Part shown: one piece after another, positions 18,640 to 27,091 of the stretch
Layout: each line of letters starts with the position of its first letter
Position numbering within the stretch: the first letter of the stretch is position 1
Assembly (NCBI RefSeq): GCF_011761265.1
Contig: NZ_JAAOZB010000001.1
Location: 186,001-250,000 of the forward strand
Reading direction: 5' to 3'
DNA length: 64,000 nt
Origin: Microbacterium halimionae
GTDB lineage: Bacteria; Actinomycetota; Actinomycetes; Actinomycetales; Microbacteriaceae
Program-made: the position numbers and the translations under genes
The notes under the pieces: generated by a model
Database searches by the model: none
What the model was told of the DNA's origin: nothing
What the model saw: the letters and a program-made list of their open reading frames with translations, nothing else

Positions 18640-21339
18640 CTATGCGCCCTTCGTGGCAAGCTTTTCAGCGACCACCTCGGCGGGGGCTTCTCCAGCGGCT
18701 GCGACCTCGACACGGTGCGCCCGCACCTCATCGAACGACGTGCCGTAATAGGAGGCTTCCATGAGCGTTTTCATGTCAGCGAGCATCGGCATCCGTGGGT
18801 TTGCCGGTGCGCACTGGTCTTCGTAGGCCGCCATCGCCAGGGCATCCAGCTGACCGATGAATTCGGTCTCAGAAACACCCTGCGCCTGGAACGAGCTTTC
18901 GATACCAATCGCGTCGCGAAGAGCTTCGACAGCACGGGCATAAGATTCCACACCCTCTTCAGGAGTGGATGCCTTCAACCCGAGGTGTCGTGCGATCTCT
19001 TGGAACCGCTCCGGAGCGATGTAGCGCTCGTACTTGGGCCAGCTCGTGAGCTTGGTGGGGATACGGCCGTTGTAGCGGATGACGTGGGGCAGATAGACAG
19101 CGTTGGTGCGCCCGTGGATCAGGTGGAACCTGGATCCAGTGACGTGGGCCATCGCGTGCACGATCCCCAGGAATGCGTTTCCGAATGCCATTCCCGCAAT
19201 TGATGCCGCGTTGTGCATCTTTTCGCGAGCAAGCATGTCGGCGGGGTCGGTGCTGCCAGACTTTGCCTTGGCGCTGCGCTCGATGTGTTCGAAGATCAGC
19301 TTGATCGCATGAAGGGCCAATCCGTCGGTGTAGTCGTTGGCGTACACCGACACGTACGCCTCGGTGGCGTGCGTCAGGGCATCGAACCCAGCGTCAGCGA
19401 CAACGTTCGCGGGCAGCGCCGACGTGAGCGCCGGGTCGATGATCGCAACCGATGGGGTCAGCGCGTAGTCGGCCAGGGGGTACTTCTTGCCGGTTTCGTC
19501 GTCGGTGATCACAGCGAAGGGTGTCATTTCAGAACCGGTACCCGACGTGGTGGGGATGCAGACGAGCTGCGCCATCTTGCCGAGGTCGGGGAACTTGAAG
19601 GCGCGCTTACGCACATCGAAGAACTTCTCGCGCATGTCCGAGAACTGCACTTCGGGGTTTTCGTAGAGCAGCCACATGACCTTGGCGGCATCCATCGGCG
19701 ACCCACCACCGAGGGCGATGATCGTGTCAGGCTTGAATTCCCGCATCTCTGCAGCACCCGCGACAACGCTGGATAGCTTCGGTTCGGGCAGCACCCGGTC
19801 GATAATCTGCAGGTGCACGCGGTTGGGGCGGCGGTTCAGAACGTCAATCACCTTGTCGACGAAACCGAGCTTCGTCATCGTGGCGTCGGTGACGATCGTG
19901 ACGCGGTCAACGCCCTTCATGTCGATGAGGTAGCGAATCGCGTTGGGCTCGAAATAGGTCTTGGCCGGCACCTTGAACCACTGCAGGTTGTTGTTGCGGC
20001 GTCCGACGCGCTTGACGTTCAGGAGGTTGACTGCAGAGATGTTGTTCGACACCGAGTTGTGACCGTATGAACCACAACCGAGGGTCAACGACGGCATGAA
20101 GGCGTTGTAGATATCGCCGATTCCGCCGAGCGCCGAGGGTGCGTTTTCGATAATACGAACAGCCTTGACGCGCTTTGCGAACTCCGCGATGACCGCCTGG
20201 TCGTTGCTGTGGATCGCGCCCGAGTGGCCAAGGCCGTCGAAGTTGACCATCTGCTCCGAGAGGGTGATTCCTTCTTCGGCATTCTTGGCCCGGAGGATTG
20301 CGAGCACGGGGGCAAGCTTTTCGCGAGTGAGTGGTTCGCTGGGCCCCACCTCGGCAACGTCCACCATGAGGAGCGACGTGTCTTCCGGAACGGTGAAGCC
20401 CGCCTGCTGCGCGATCCACATCGGTGTCTGACCAACAACTGCCGCGTTGAGCTTGGCGTCGCCACAGTTCTTCGCATTGGCCTTCACTCCGAAAATGAAC
20501 TCTTCAAGCTGGCGCTTTTCTTCAGCATTCACGACGTAGGCGTGCAACCGAACGAACTCTGCCATCGCCTCTTCGGCGATCGGCGCATCGAGGATGACGG
20601 CCTGCTCAGACGCGCAGACCATGCCGTTGTCGAACGACTTCGACAGCACGACGTCGTTTACAGCGCGACCGATCTTGGCGGTGCGTTCAATGAATGCTGG
20701 TACGTTTCCGGCACCGACGCCGAGGGCCGGTTTGCCACAGGAATATGCAGCACGAACCATCGCGTTGCCGCCCGTCGCGAGGATGAGGGCAACTCCGGGG
20801 TGGTTCATGAGCTCGTTCGATGCGGCGAGAGACGGCTCTTCGATCCACTGGATGCAGTTGACCGGGGCTCCCGCGGCAACGGCTGCGTCGCGCACAATCT
20901 TCGCGGCGGCAGCGGAGCACTTCTGTGCTGCCGGGTGGAACCCGAAAACGATGGGGTTCCGTGTCTTCAACGCGATGAGCGCCTTGAAGATCGCAGTCGA
21001 GGTGGGGTTCGTCACCGGGGTGAGCGCACACACGACGCCGACCGGGTCTGCGATCTCGGTAATGCCGGTGATCTCGTCTGTCGAGATGACGCCGACTGTG
21101 CGCTGCTTGATGATCGAGTGGGTAACGTGCTCGCACGCAAAGATGTTCTTTACTGCTTTGTCTTCGAAGAGACCGCGACCGGTCTCGGCTACCGCAAGCT
21201 CTGCAAGCTCGCCGTGGTGACTGAGAGCTGCGACCGAAGCTTTACGCACGATGAAGTCGATCTGCTCTTGAGTGGAGGACGCGTATTCATCAAGCGCAAT
21301 CTGTGCGCGCGCGACGAGTGCATCGATGCTGCCGGACAT
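18640..21339 (-). CDS. adhE: Bifunctional acetaldehyde-CoA/alcohol dehydrogenase
   Basis: This 899-aa two-domain enzyme matches the length of E. coli AdhE. Residues about 1-440 form the aldehyde dehydrogenase domain with catalytic Cys242 in NGMVCASEQA and the NAD-binding GVGAGNVPAFIE. The C-terminal part is an iron-dependent alcohol dehydrogenase (LGGGSPMDAAK, TTSGTGSEMTPFAV, and the iron-ligand region HAMAHVTGSRFHLIHGRTN). It converts acetyl-CoA to ethanol in two NADH-using steps and acts as long cytoplasmic filaments. The start ATG has a TAGGAGG site. Two perfect palindromes lie upstream. It is an unusual enzyme to find inside a sugar-acid locus of a presumably aerobic actinobacterium. Confidence 0.95.
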   Translation of the reverse strand: MSGSIDALVARAQIALDEYASSTQEQIDFIVRKASVAALSHHGELAELAVAETGRGLFEDKAVKNIFACEHVTHSIIKQRTVGVISTDEITGITEIADPVGVVCALTPVTNPTSTAIFKALIALKTRNPIVFGFHPAAQKCSAAAAKIVRDAAVAAGAPVNCIQWIEEPSLAASNELMNHPGVALILATGGNAMVRAAYSCGKPALGVGAGNVPAFIERTAKIGRAVNDVVLSKSFDNGMVCASEQAVILDAPIAEEAMAEFVRLHAYVVNAEEKRQLEEFIFGVKANAKNCGDAKLNAAVVGQTPMWIAQQAGFTVPEDTSLLMVDVAEVGPSEPLTREKLAPVLAILRAKNAEEGITLSEQMVNFDGLGHSGAIHSNDQAVIAEFAKRVKAVRIIENAPSALGGIGDIYNAFMPSLTLGCGSYGHNSVSNNISAVNLLNVKRVGRRNNNLQWFKVPAKTYFEPNAIRYLIDMKGVDRVTIVTDATMTKLGFVDKVIDVLNRRPNRVHLQIIDRVLPEPKLSSVVAGAAEMREFKPDTIIALGGGSPMDAAKVMWLLYENPEVQFSDMREKFFDVRKRAFKFPDLGKMAQLVCIPTTSGTGSEMTPFAVITDDETGKKYPLADYALTPSVAIIDPALTSALPANVVADAGFDALTHATEAYVSVYANDYTDGLALHAIKLIFEHIERSAKAKSGSTDPADMLAREKMHNAASIAGMAFGNAFLGIVHAMAHVTGSRFHLIHGRTNAVYLPHVIRYNGRIPTKLTSWPKYERYIAPERFQEIARHLGLKASTPEEGVESYARAVEALRDAIGIESSFQAQGVSETEFIGQLDALAMAAYEDQCAPANPRMPMLADMKTLMEASYYGTSFDEVRAHRVEVAAAGEAPAEVVAEKLATKGA

Positions 21340-21402
21340 GAGAGCCTCCTACCCGGTGCGGACCCACTGCCCGCTCCTTGTTCCCATGACCATCGTGCCT
21401 AA

Positions 21403-21434
21403 TGTGGTCTGACCACACTAGGGACCATGGTCCC
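21403..21434. promoter_or_regulatory. Two adjacent palindromic operators before adhE
   Basis: TGTGGTC-T-GACCACA at 21403-21417 is a perfect palindrome of the FadR/GntR form TGGTCnGACCA. GGGACCATGGTCCC at 21421-21434 is a second perfect palindrome. They lie 64-95 nt upstream of the adhE start at 21339. A GntR-family repressor or activator site is likely; the GntR gene just upstream is one candidate binder. Confidence 0.6.
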
Positions 21435-21462
21435 GCCGTGATCCCAAATTTCTCCAACGCGC

Positions 21463-21518
21463 GACTTGCCCGTTTTTGTGGGTGCTGGCGAGCCAACACC
21501 CACAAAAACGGGCAAGTC
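21463..21518. repeat. 22-bp perfect inverted repeat (extragenic palindrome, copy A)
   Basis: The arms 21463-21484 and 21497-21518 are exactly complementary over 22 nt (core ACTTGCCCGTTTTTGTGGGT). A further 4-bp stem TGGC/GCCA (21486-21489, 21492-21495) closes the loop. It lies just past the 3' end of the GntR gene (minus strand) and may stop its transcript. The same 20-nt arm recurs at 48774-48793, so it belongs to a repeated family. Confidence 0.75.
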
Positions 21519-21560
21519 AGCGGCGAGATGAGGGTGCGGGCGCGAGGGGCGAGCGTGGGG

Positions 21561-22301
21561 CTAGGGGGTGCGGGCGGCAGCGGAGAGGCGGGCGGATGCC
21601 GTGGCCATGTGTACCGCCATGGCAGACGCGGCGGCATCCTCATCGCCGCCGGCGACTGCCCGGTAGATCGCATCGTGCTCATCGATAGCGCTCGCAACTT
21701 CTGCTGCGTCATGAACCGCCCGATCCGCATAAACCTGCAGGAGCGAGCGCACGACGTGCAGCATGTCGATCAACGCCGCGTTGCCTGCTGCGGCGGCGAG
21801 TGCGTGGTGAAACTCGAGATCTGCTTTCGCGAACGCGCGGAGATCCGCAACGCTCTCGCGCATACGCTCCACATGCAGCGACAGTAACTCCAGTGCGGAT
21901 GGCTCCGCACGACCGGCCGCCAAGCGGGCGACGTAGATTTCAAGACCAGAGCGCAACTCGAGCAGCTCCGCAGTGTTGCGCTCGCCGATCAGCAAGCCCC
22001 AGCGGAGCGTCTGCGGAAGCAGTTCGCTTGCCGTGCCCCTCAGATACGTTCCCGACCCCGGGCGAACGTCAACGATGCCGATGATTTCCAGGGCGGCAAG
22101 GGCCTCGCGCACGGCAGATCGGCCCACTCCGAGAGTTGTCGCCAACTGGCGCTCGGGCGGAAGCCGCGTACCTGGCTCAATCGAACCGCTCGTGAAGAGA
22201 TCGAGCAGGCGGCGCGCGACCTCCGAGACGGGTGTGCCCGCGGGCAGCGTGCCAAGTGACGCGGCGATCTCGTTTGAACGCTCATCAGGGTACGCGGGCA
22301 T
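21561..22301 (-). CDS. GntR family regulator, FadR/FCD subfamily
   Basis: This 246-aa protein has an N-terminal winged helix at about residues 25-90 (GTRLPPERQLATTLGVGRSAVREALAAL) and a C-terminal FCD ligand domain. The FCD domain carries the metal-site pattern DLEFHHALAAAAGN ... AIDEHDAIYRAV ... AVHMATA. FCD regulators usually sense carboxylic acids or sugar acids, which suits a D-apionate-type effector (inference). The gene diverges from the apionate operon, with direct repeats TGGTCAACCGG in the 138 bp between them, so it probably controls that operon and itself. Confidence 0.9.
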   Translation of the reverse strand: MPAYPDERSNEIAASLGTLPAGTPVSEVARRLLDLFTSGSIEPGTRLPPERQLATTLGVGRSAVREALAALEIIGIVDVRPGSGTYLRGTASELLPQTLRWGLLIGERNTAELLELRSGLEIYVARLAAGRAEPSALELLSLHVERMRESVADLRAFAKADLEFHHALAAAAGNAALIDMLHVVRSLLQVYADRAVHDAAEVASAIDEHDAIYRAVAGGDEDAAASAMAVHMATASARLSAAARTP

Positions 22302-22354
22302 GCGAACAACTTACCCGCCCGCCTCCCCCTCCATGACAAAACACAGTCGCACGC

Positions 22355-22388
22355 TGGTCAACCGGATGCTTGCAATTGGTCAACCGGT
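22355..22388. promoter_or_regulatory. Tandem operator repeats TGGTCAACCGG before the apionate operon
   Basis: TGGTCAACCGG occurs at 22355-22365 and again at 22377-22387, exactly 22 bp apart (two helical turns). The second copy extends to the 16-nt word CAATTGGTCAACCGGT found also at 17548-17563. They lie between the divergent GntR gene and the kinase gene, 52 nt before the start at 22440. Binding by the GntR protein is inferred. Confidence 0.65.
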
Positions 22389-22439
22389 TTGGCACACTTA
22401 ACGCAACCCTGCACGTACCCCAGCGCCCGAGGAGCCGCG

Positions 22440-24194
22440 ATGACGCGACTATGGAACGATCCCGCAGACTTTGCCGACGAGATGATCGAGGGCTTCGTCG
22501 CCGCCAACGAGCGCTACGTTCGACGCGTCACGGGTGGAGTCGTGCGAAGCACCGTCTCGCCAGTGGGCCAGGTTGCCGTCGTTGTCGGCGGCGGCTCGGG
22601 CCACTACCCCGCGTTCGGCGGTTTGGTCGGACAGGGCCTCGCGCACGGTGCCGCTATGGGAAACCTCTTTGCCTCCCCCAGCACGCAGCAGGTGTACTCG
22701 GTCGCGAAAGCCGCAAACAACGGCGGCGGAGTTTTCCTGAGCTACGGAAACTACGCCGGAGATGTCCTCAACTTCGACGCAGCACAAGAGCGGCTGCGAG
22801 ACGACGGTATCGACTGCGAAAGCCTTGCCGTAACCGACGACATTTTCAGCGCAGGCCGCGAAGAGCTCCACAAGCGTCGCGGCATCACGGGCGACCTCAC
22901 GGTCTTTCGTATCGCAGCGGCAGCGGCCGAAGCGGGCGCTGATCTCACCGAGGTGACCCGGCTCGCGGGTCTCGCCAACGGTCGAACTCGTTCGTTCGGT
23001 GTGGCCTTCAGCGGTTGCACATTGCCGGGCGCAGATCATGCCCTCTTTAGCGTCCCCGAAGGGCGAATGGCGGTTGGCCTCGGCATCCATGGCGAACCCG
23101 GTATCGACGAAACCGGCATCCCCACAGCCGACGAGCTCGCCGAGCTGTTGGTCTCGCGGCTGCTCGAAGAAGTGCCCCACGGCATCGAGATCGCAGGCGC
23201 CCGTGTCGTGCCGATTCTCAACGGCCTCGGCTCGCTCAAATACGAGGAAATGTTCGTTGTCTACCGGCGCATCGCGCAATTGCTCACCGAGGCGGGAATC
23301 GACATCGTCGATCCGCACGTCGGCGAGTACTGCACGAGCTTCGACATGGCCGGCACCTCACTCACTCTCTTCTGGCTCGACGATGAGCTCGAGTCGCTGT
23401 GGGATACCCCCGTCGACACTCCGGCCTACCGCCGCGGTTCGGTTGTGCCCGCAGAACGAGCGGATGCCACCACCTCCACGACAGCAGCGCTCACCGACGT
23501 ACCGCCCACCGACGCCGCATCCCGCGAGGTGGCATCCACTGTGCAGGCCGTACTCAACGTCATCGAAACCACTGTCGATCTGCACGTCGACGAACTCGGA
23601 CGGCTCGACTCGATCGCGGGCGACGGCGACCACGGCATCGGCATGCAGCGGGGGTCACGCGCGGCGAAAGCCGCGGGAACCGCAGCGTTTGCCGCGGGAG
23701 CGGGGGCCGAAACAGTGCTCGCTCAGGCAGCGGATGCCTGGTCGGACCGTGCCGGCGGCACATCGGGAGCCCTCTGGGGGCTCATCCTCGGTCAGGTCGC
23801 ACTTCGCCTCGAAGACACGGGGCGCCCAGCTCCAGAAGCTGTCGCCTTGGGAGTTGCGGCAGCAGCGAAAAGCGTTATGAGCTACGGCAAGGCCGAACTC
23901 GGCGACAAGACCATGGTCGATGTGCTCGTGCCGTTCTCTGAGGCCCTCGCGCGCAGCATCGACGGCGAAGAAACCCTGGCCGATGCCTGGAGCGCAGCAG
24001 CAACCGTCGCGACAACAGCGGCGGCGGCCACCGCCGACCTCATGCCCCGCATGGGCCGCGCTCGTGCCCACGGAAAAAACAGCGTCGGCACACCCGACCC
24101 GGGAGCGTACTCACTCGCGCTCATCGTCAACGCGATCTCAACAGTTCTGTCAGCAGCACCAGCCGACAGCACGCTCGAAAGGACTCACTCATGA
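22440..24194 (+). CDS. lerK: Dihydroxyacetone kinase family protein, probable L-erythrulose kinase
   Basis: This 584-aa protein fuses DhaK and DhaL domains. The DhaK part (about 1-330) has [10 protein letters not shown] and the substrate-binding His217 in GLGIHGEPG. The DhaL part (about 370-584) has the nucleotide/magnesium motif [15 protein letters not shown]-dependent single-chain kinases of this type phosphorylate dihydroxyacetone or, in tetritol and apionate pathways, L-erythrulose (LerK, to L-erythrulose 1-phosphate). The next genes encode the two isomerases and the decarboxylase of exactly that pathway, so LerK is preferred. The start is ATG 22440 after GAGGA. Confidence 0.85.
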   Translation: MTRLWNDPADFADEMIEGFVAANERYVRRVTGGVVRSTVSPVGQVAVVVGGGSGHYPAFGGLVGQGLAHGAAMGNLFASPSTQQVYSVAKAANNGGGVFLSYGNYAGDVLNFDAAQERLRDDGIDCESLAVTDDIFSAGREELHKRRGITGDLTVFRIAAAAAEAGADLTEVTRLAGLANGRTRSFGVAFSGCTLPGADHALFSVPEGRMAVGLGIHGEPGIDETGIPTADELAELLVSRLLEEVPHGIEIAGARVVPILNGLGSLKYEEMFVVYRRIAQLLTEAGIDIVDPHVGEYCTSFDMAGTSLTLFWLDDELESLWDTPVDTPAYRRGSVVPAERADATTSTTAALTDVPPTDAASREVASTVQAVLNVIETTVDLHVDELGRLDSIAGDGDHGIGMQRGSRAAKAAGTAAFAAGAGAETVLAQAADAWSDRAGGTSGALWGLILGQVALRLEDTGRPAPEAVALGVAAAAKSVMSYGKAELGDKTMVDVLVPFSEALARSIDGEETLADAWSAAATVATTAAAATADLMPRMGRARAHGKNSVGTPDPGAYSLALIVNAISTVLSAAPADSTLERTHS

Positions 24195-24667
24195 CTGAAG
24201 CCACCCCCCTCCGCATTGTCATCGGCTGCGATGACGCCGGCTTCGACTACAAGGAGATCCTCAAAGCCGACCTTCTCACCAACGCTGGCGTTGCCTCCGT
24301 CGTCGATGTGGGCGTCAACGCCGACGGCCACACGCCGTACCCCAGGGTCGCAATCGCGGCTGCCGAGCAGGTCGCCGCCGGCACGGCCGACCGGGCTCTC
24401 CTCATCTGCGGCACGGGGCTCGGCGTGGCAATCGCTGCGAACAAAGTTTCCGGCATCCGCGCTGTCACGGCGCACGACTCATTCTCAGTCGAACGCGGCG
24501 TGCTCTCGAACGATGCGCAGGTACTCACGATGGGACAGCGTGTTGTGGGCATCGAGCTCGCTCGGCGGCTCGTGCGCGAATGGTTGACGTACCGCTTCGA
24601 CCCGACGTCGGCAAGCGCTGAAAAAGTTGCCGTCATCGGCGAATACGAGACCACCGGGTCGTGCTGA
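24191..24667 (+). CDS. derI: RpiB/LacAB-family isomerase, probable D-erythrulose 4-phosphate isomerase
   Basis: This 158-aa protein of the RpiB family keeps the catalytic Cys73 in [21 protein letters not shown]. The usual SDHAG motif reads GCDDAG, with Asp15 replacing His, which points away from ribose 5-phosphate. In erythritol, threitol and apionate catabolism, RpiB homologs (EryI/DerI) convert D-erythrulose 4-phosphate to D-erythrose 4-phosphate. Order and overlap with the kinase (ATGA) and the TIM-like gene support this role. Cytoplasmic. Confidence 0.8.
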   Translation: MTEATPLRIVIGCDDAGFDYKEILKADLLTNAGVASVVDVGVNADGHTPYPRVAIAAAEQVAAGTADRALLICGTGLGVAIAANKVSGIRAVTAHDSFSVERGVLSNDAQVLTMGQRVVGIELARRLVREWLTYRFDPTSASAEKVAVIGEYETTGSC

Positions 24668-25437
24668 TGGGCAAAGTGACCGTTGGCGTCAGCCTTAAGA
24701 CTTACTTCGGACGAGCCGAAGCCGTGGCCTGGTTCGAGCAGGTAGCCGAGCGGGTTCGACTCCACGACGCTGTTCGCTCTGGAGCGGTTGAAGTCTTCGT
24801 CATTCCCACTTACCTGCAGATCGACGACGCCGTCCGAACGTTTGCCGACACTCCGATCAAGATCGGCGCTCAGGATGTCTCGGAGTATCCGCCGGGCGCA
24901 TTCACCGGCGAGATCTCTGCCAGCGAGCTGGTCGAATCCGGCGTCGCGGTTGCCGAGATCGGTCACGCCGAGCGACGACGCCTTTTTGCCGAATCTGAGG
25001 CCGTCGTGACAGCCAAAACAACAGCCGCGCTTGCTGAAGGCATCACCCCGGTGCTGTGCCTCGGTGAAACCGCGCACATGAGCCCAACGGATGCCGCGGC
25101 CACAACCGTTGCGCAGCTGCATTCCGCGATCGCCGAGTCCGCCGCTGGCGCACTCATCGTGGCATATGAACCGGTGTGGGCAATTGGTGCTCCGGAGCCT
25201 GCCCCGGCGCACCACATTGCCGCCGTCACGGCGGCACTTCGCGCCGCGGTAGATGCGCTCGACAACCGTCGTGGAAGTGCAGTGATCTACGGCGGCTCAG
25301 CGGGGCCCGGTCTCTTGACAGCACTCGATGGTGCCGCCGACGGGCTTTTTCTCGGACGATTCGCTCACGACCCCGATGCCTTCGTCGCTGTTCTCGATGA
25401 AGCAGCGTCGCTCGCCGCCGCACGGAGCACGTCATGA
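24667..25437 (+). CDS. lerI: Triosephosphate isomerase homolog, probable L-erythrulose 1-phosphate isomerase
   Basis: This TIM-barrel protein of about 256 aa has the catalytic trio of triosephosphate isomerase: Lys11 (VSLKTYF), His100 (EIGHAERR) and Glu168 (AYEPVWAIG). The N-terminus VGVSLKTYFG differs from the AGNWKMN of housekeeping TpiA and matches the EryH/LerI branch, which interconverts L-erythrulose 1-phosphate and D-erythrulose 4-phosphate. ATG 24667 shares its A with the previous stop; an in-frame GTG at 24661 is also possible. It lies between the RpiB-like and OiaC genes. Confidence 0.8.
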   Translation: MGKVTVGVSLKTYFGRAEAVAWFEQVAERVRLHDAVRSGAVEVFVIPTYLQIDDAVRTFADTPIKIGAQDVSEYPPGAFTGEISASELVESGVAVAEIGHAERRRLFAESEAVVTAKTTAALAEGITPVLCLGETAHMSPTDAAATTVAQLHSAIAESAAGALIVAYEPVWAIGAPEPAPAHHIAAVTAALRAAVDALDNRRGSAVIYGGSAGPGLLTALDGAADGLFLGRFAHDPDAFVAVLDEAASLAAARSTS

Positions 25438-26228
25438 TCGGGCTCGGCACCTATGCCTTCTTCTGGCAGCACTCTGAGCGGGCGGGCACTCCGCTCTCGC
25501 TCGCCGGAGCCTTCGCCGCAACGCGCGACCTCGGTGTCGACCTCTTTCAAATCTGCGACTATGCACCGCTCGACACCATGAGCGACGCTGAGCTTTCGGA
25601 TGCCGCAGCTGCCGCTCGCCACCTCGGGCTCACGATCGAGCTCGGCACAAAAGGTGTCGAGCCGCAGCACCTTCGACGGTATCTGGAGCTTGCCGAAGTG
25701 TTCGACGCACAGCTCGTGCGGAGCATGCTCTATAGCCCGACGTCTCGCCCTACCCTCGCTGAGGCCGAAGCGCAGCTGCGATCGGTCGTCGGCGAGTACG
25801 AGGCATCCGGAGTCACCCTCGCCCTTGAAACGTATGAGCAGGTTGCGACCCGAGATCTCATCGGGTTGGTCGAGAACGTCGCTAGCGACAGCGTGGGAAT
25901 TTGCCTCGACCCCGGCAACATCGTCGCGCGCCTTGAGCACCCCCGCGACTGCGTCGAGCAGACGGCGGCGCTCGTGAAAAACGTGCACGCCAAAGACTTC
26001 GCCTTCGCGCGGCAAGACGGCTGGGTGGGTTTTACCTATTCCGGAGCACCCATGGGCGCGGGGCTCCACGACTACCCTCACCTGCTTGAAAAGGTCCGGC
26101 CGCGCGAGCGCGGCATCAACGAAATCGTCGAGCACTGGCTCCCCTGGCAGGGCGACGCCGAAACCACAGTTCACACCGAGCGGGAATGGACCCGCACCAC
26201 AGTCGACTATTTGAGGAGCACGACATGA
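25434..26228 (+). CDS. oiaC: Xylose-isomerase-like TIM barrel, probable 3-oxo-isoapionate decarboxylase
   Basis: This 264-aa AP_endonuc_2-fold protein has the expected metal ligands in order: Glu in LALETYEQ, Asp in GICLDPGN, His in KNVHAKDF, and a late Glu in INEIVEHW. The family includes OiaC, which decarboxylates 3-oxo-isoapionate to L-erythrulose. The assignment rests on context: it is flanked by a likely L-erythrulose kinase and isomerases on one side and an ApnO-like gene on the other. Other sugar epimerases share this fold, so biochemical proof is needed. It overlaps both neighbours by four bases. Confidence 0.75.
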   Translation: MIGLGTYAFFWQHSERAGTPLSLAGAFAATRDLGVDLFQICDYAPLDTMSDAELSDAAAAARHLGLTIELGTKGVEPQHLRRYLELAEVFDAQLVRSMLYSPTSRPTLAEAEAQLRSVVGEYEASGVTLALETYEQVATRDLIGLVENVASDSVGICLDPGNIVARLEHPRDCVEQTAALVKNVHAKDFAFARQDGWVGFTYSGAPMGAGLHDYPHLLEKVRPRERGINEIVEHWLPWQGDAETTVHTEREWTRTTVDYLRSTT

Positions 26229-27088
26229 CCACTACAAGCGATACCTACACGATCGCCGTTCTCGGCGCGGGCGGAAAAATGGGAATGCGAGTGTCGAACA
26301 ACCTCGCTCGTACCGATCACAGCGTCTTCTACGTGGAGAACTCCCCCGCCGGCCAGCAGCGCACAACGGATGCCGGCCGCTCGCTGACCGACGCCGCCAC
26401 AGCTGTTGCCGACGCCGACATCGTGGTCTTCGCCGTCCCCGACCTCGCACTCTCCCCGGTGACAGCCGAGATCGTTCCGCTGATGAAACACGGTGCGATC
26501 GTGTTGACCCTCGACCCGGCCGCCGCCTACGCGGGTCTTCTGACCACGCGCGATGGCATCATTCAGGCAGTCGCGCACCCCTGCCACCCCTCGATCTTTC
26601 TGCAGCGCCAGACACCCGAAGAGTGGGCCGACACATTCGGTGGCATCGCCGCCCCGCAAGACGCGATCGCTGCGATCGAGAGCGATGACGCCGCGAAGCA
26701 GGCCATCGTCGAGGCAACCGTCCGCGCCATCTACGCGCCGATCATCGACGTGCACTGGGTGACGATCAAGCAGCTCGCCCAGCTGGAGCCGACCCTCGTT
26801 GAGACTGTCGCCTGCATGATCGGGTCACTTCTGAACGAAGCGCTCGATGAAGCGATCAACACCATGGGAGTTCCGGAGGCGGCGGCGCGCAGCATCCTGT
26901 ACGGCCACACTCAGGTCGCTCTCGCGAACGGACTCCGCGGCGACAATCCCTTCAGCGACGCGTGCCTCATCGCGATGGACTACGGTCGCGAGAGCATCAT
27001 CAAAGATGATTGGAAGAAGATTTTCCGTGACGACGAGCTCGATAAGAACCTCGCGCGGATGCTTCACCTCGACACCATCGAGAGGTAG
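26225..27088 (+). CDS. apnO: Rossmann-fold dehydrogenase, probable D-apionate oxidoisomerase
   Basis: This 287-aa protein has an N-terminal NAD-binding domain (VLGAGGKMGMRVSNNLA) and a helical C-terminal domain of the phosphogluconate-dehydrogenase-like type (QLEPTLVETVACMIGSLLNEALDEAI). This pairing is that of ApnO, which oxidises D-apionate with migration of a hydroxymethyl group to give 3-oxo-isoapionate. The true start is ATG 26225 (GAGGAG site, ATGA overlap). Family membership is from memory of the ApnO group; the neighbours OiaC and ApnL agree with it. Confidence 0.8.
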   Translation: MTTTSDTYTIAVLGAGGKMGMRVSNNLARTDHSVFYVENSPAGQQRTTDAGRSLTDAATAVADADIVVFAVPDLALSPVTAEIVPLMKHGAIVLTLDPAAAYAGLLTTRDGIIQAVAHPCHPSIFLQRQTPEEWADTFGGIAAPQDAIAAIESDDAAKQAIVEATVRAIYAPIIDVHWVTIKQLAQLEPTLVETVACMIGSLLNEALDEAINTMGVPEAAARSILYGHTQVALANGLRGDNPFSDACLIAMDYGRESIIKDDWKKIFRDDELDKNLARMLHLDTIER

Positions 27089-27091
27089 ATC

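Noticed and set aside
20209..21402. 397-aa plus-strand open frame opposite adhE
   Set aside because: It runs antisense to the strongly supported adhE, shows no recognisable domain, and is a by-product of GC-rich codon use.
21463..21518. CRISPR or phage attachment site
   Set aside because: It is a single inverted repeat with no spacer array, no integrase and no tRNA. It fits an extragenic palindrome better.
22440..24194. Plain glycerol-pathway dihydroxyacetone kinase
   Set aside because: The motifs alone allow it, but the adjacent RpiB-like, TIM-like and OiaC-like genes fit L-erythrulose better. It is kept as the alternative.
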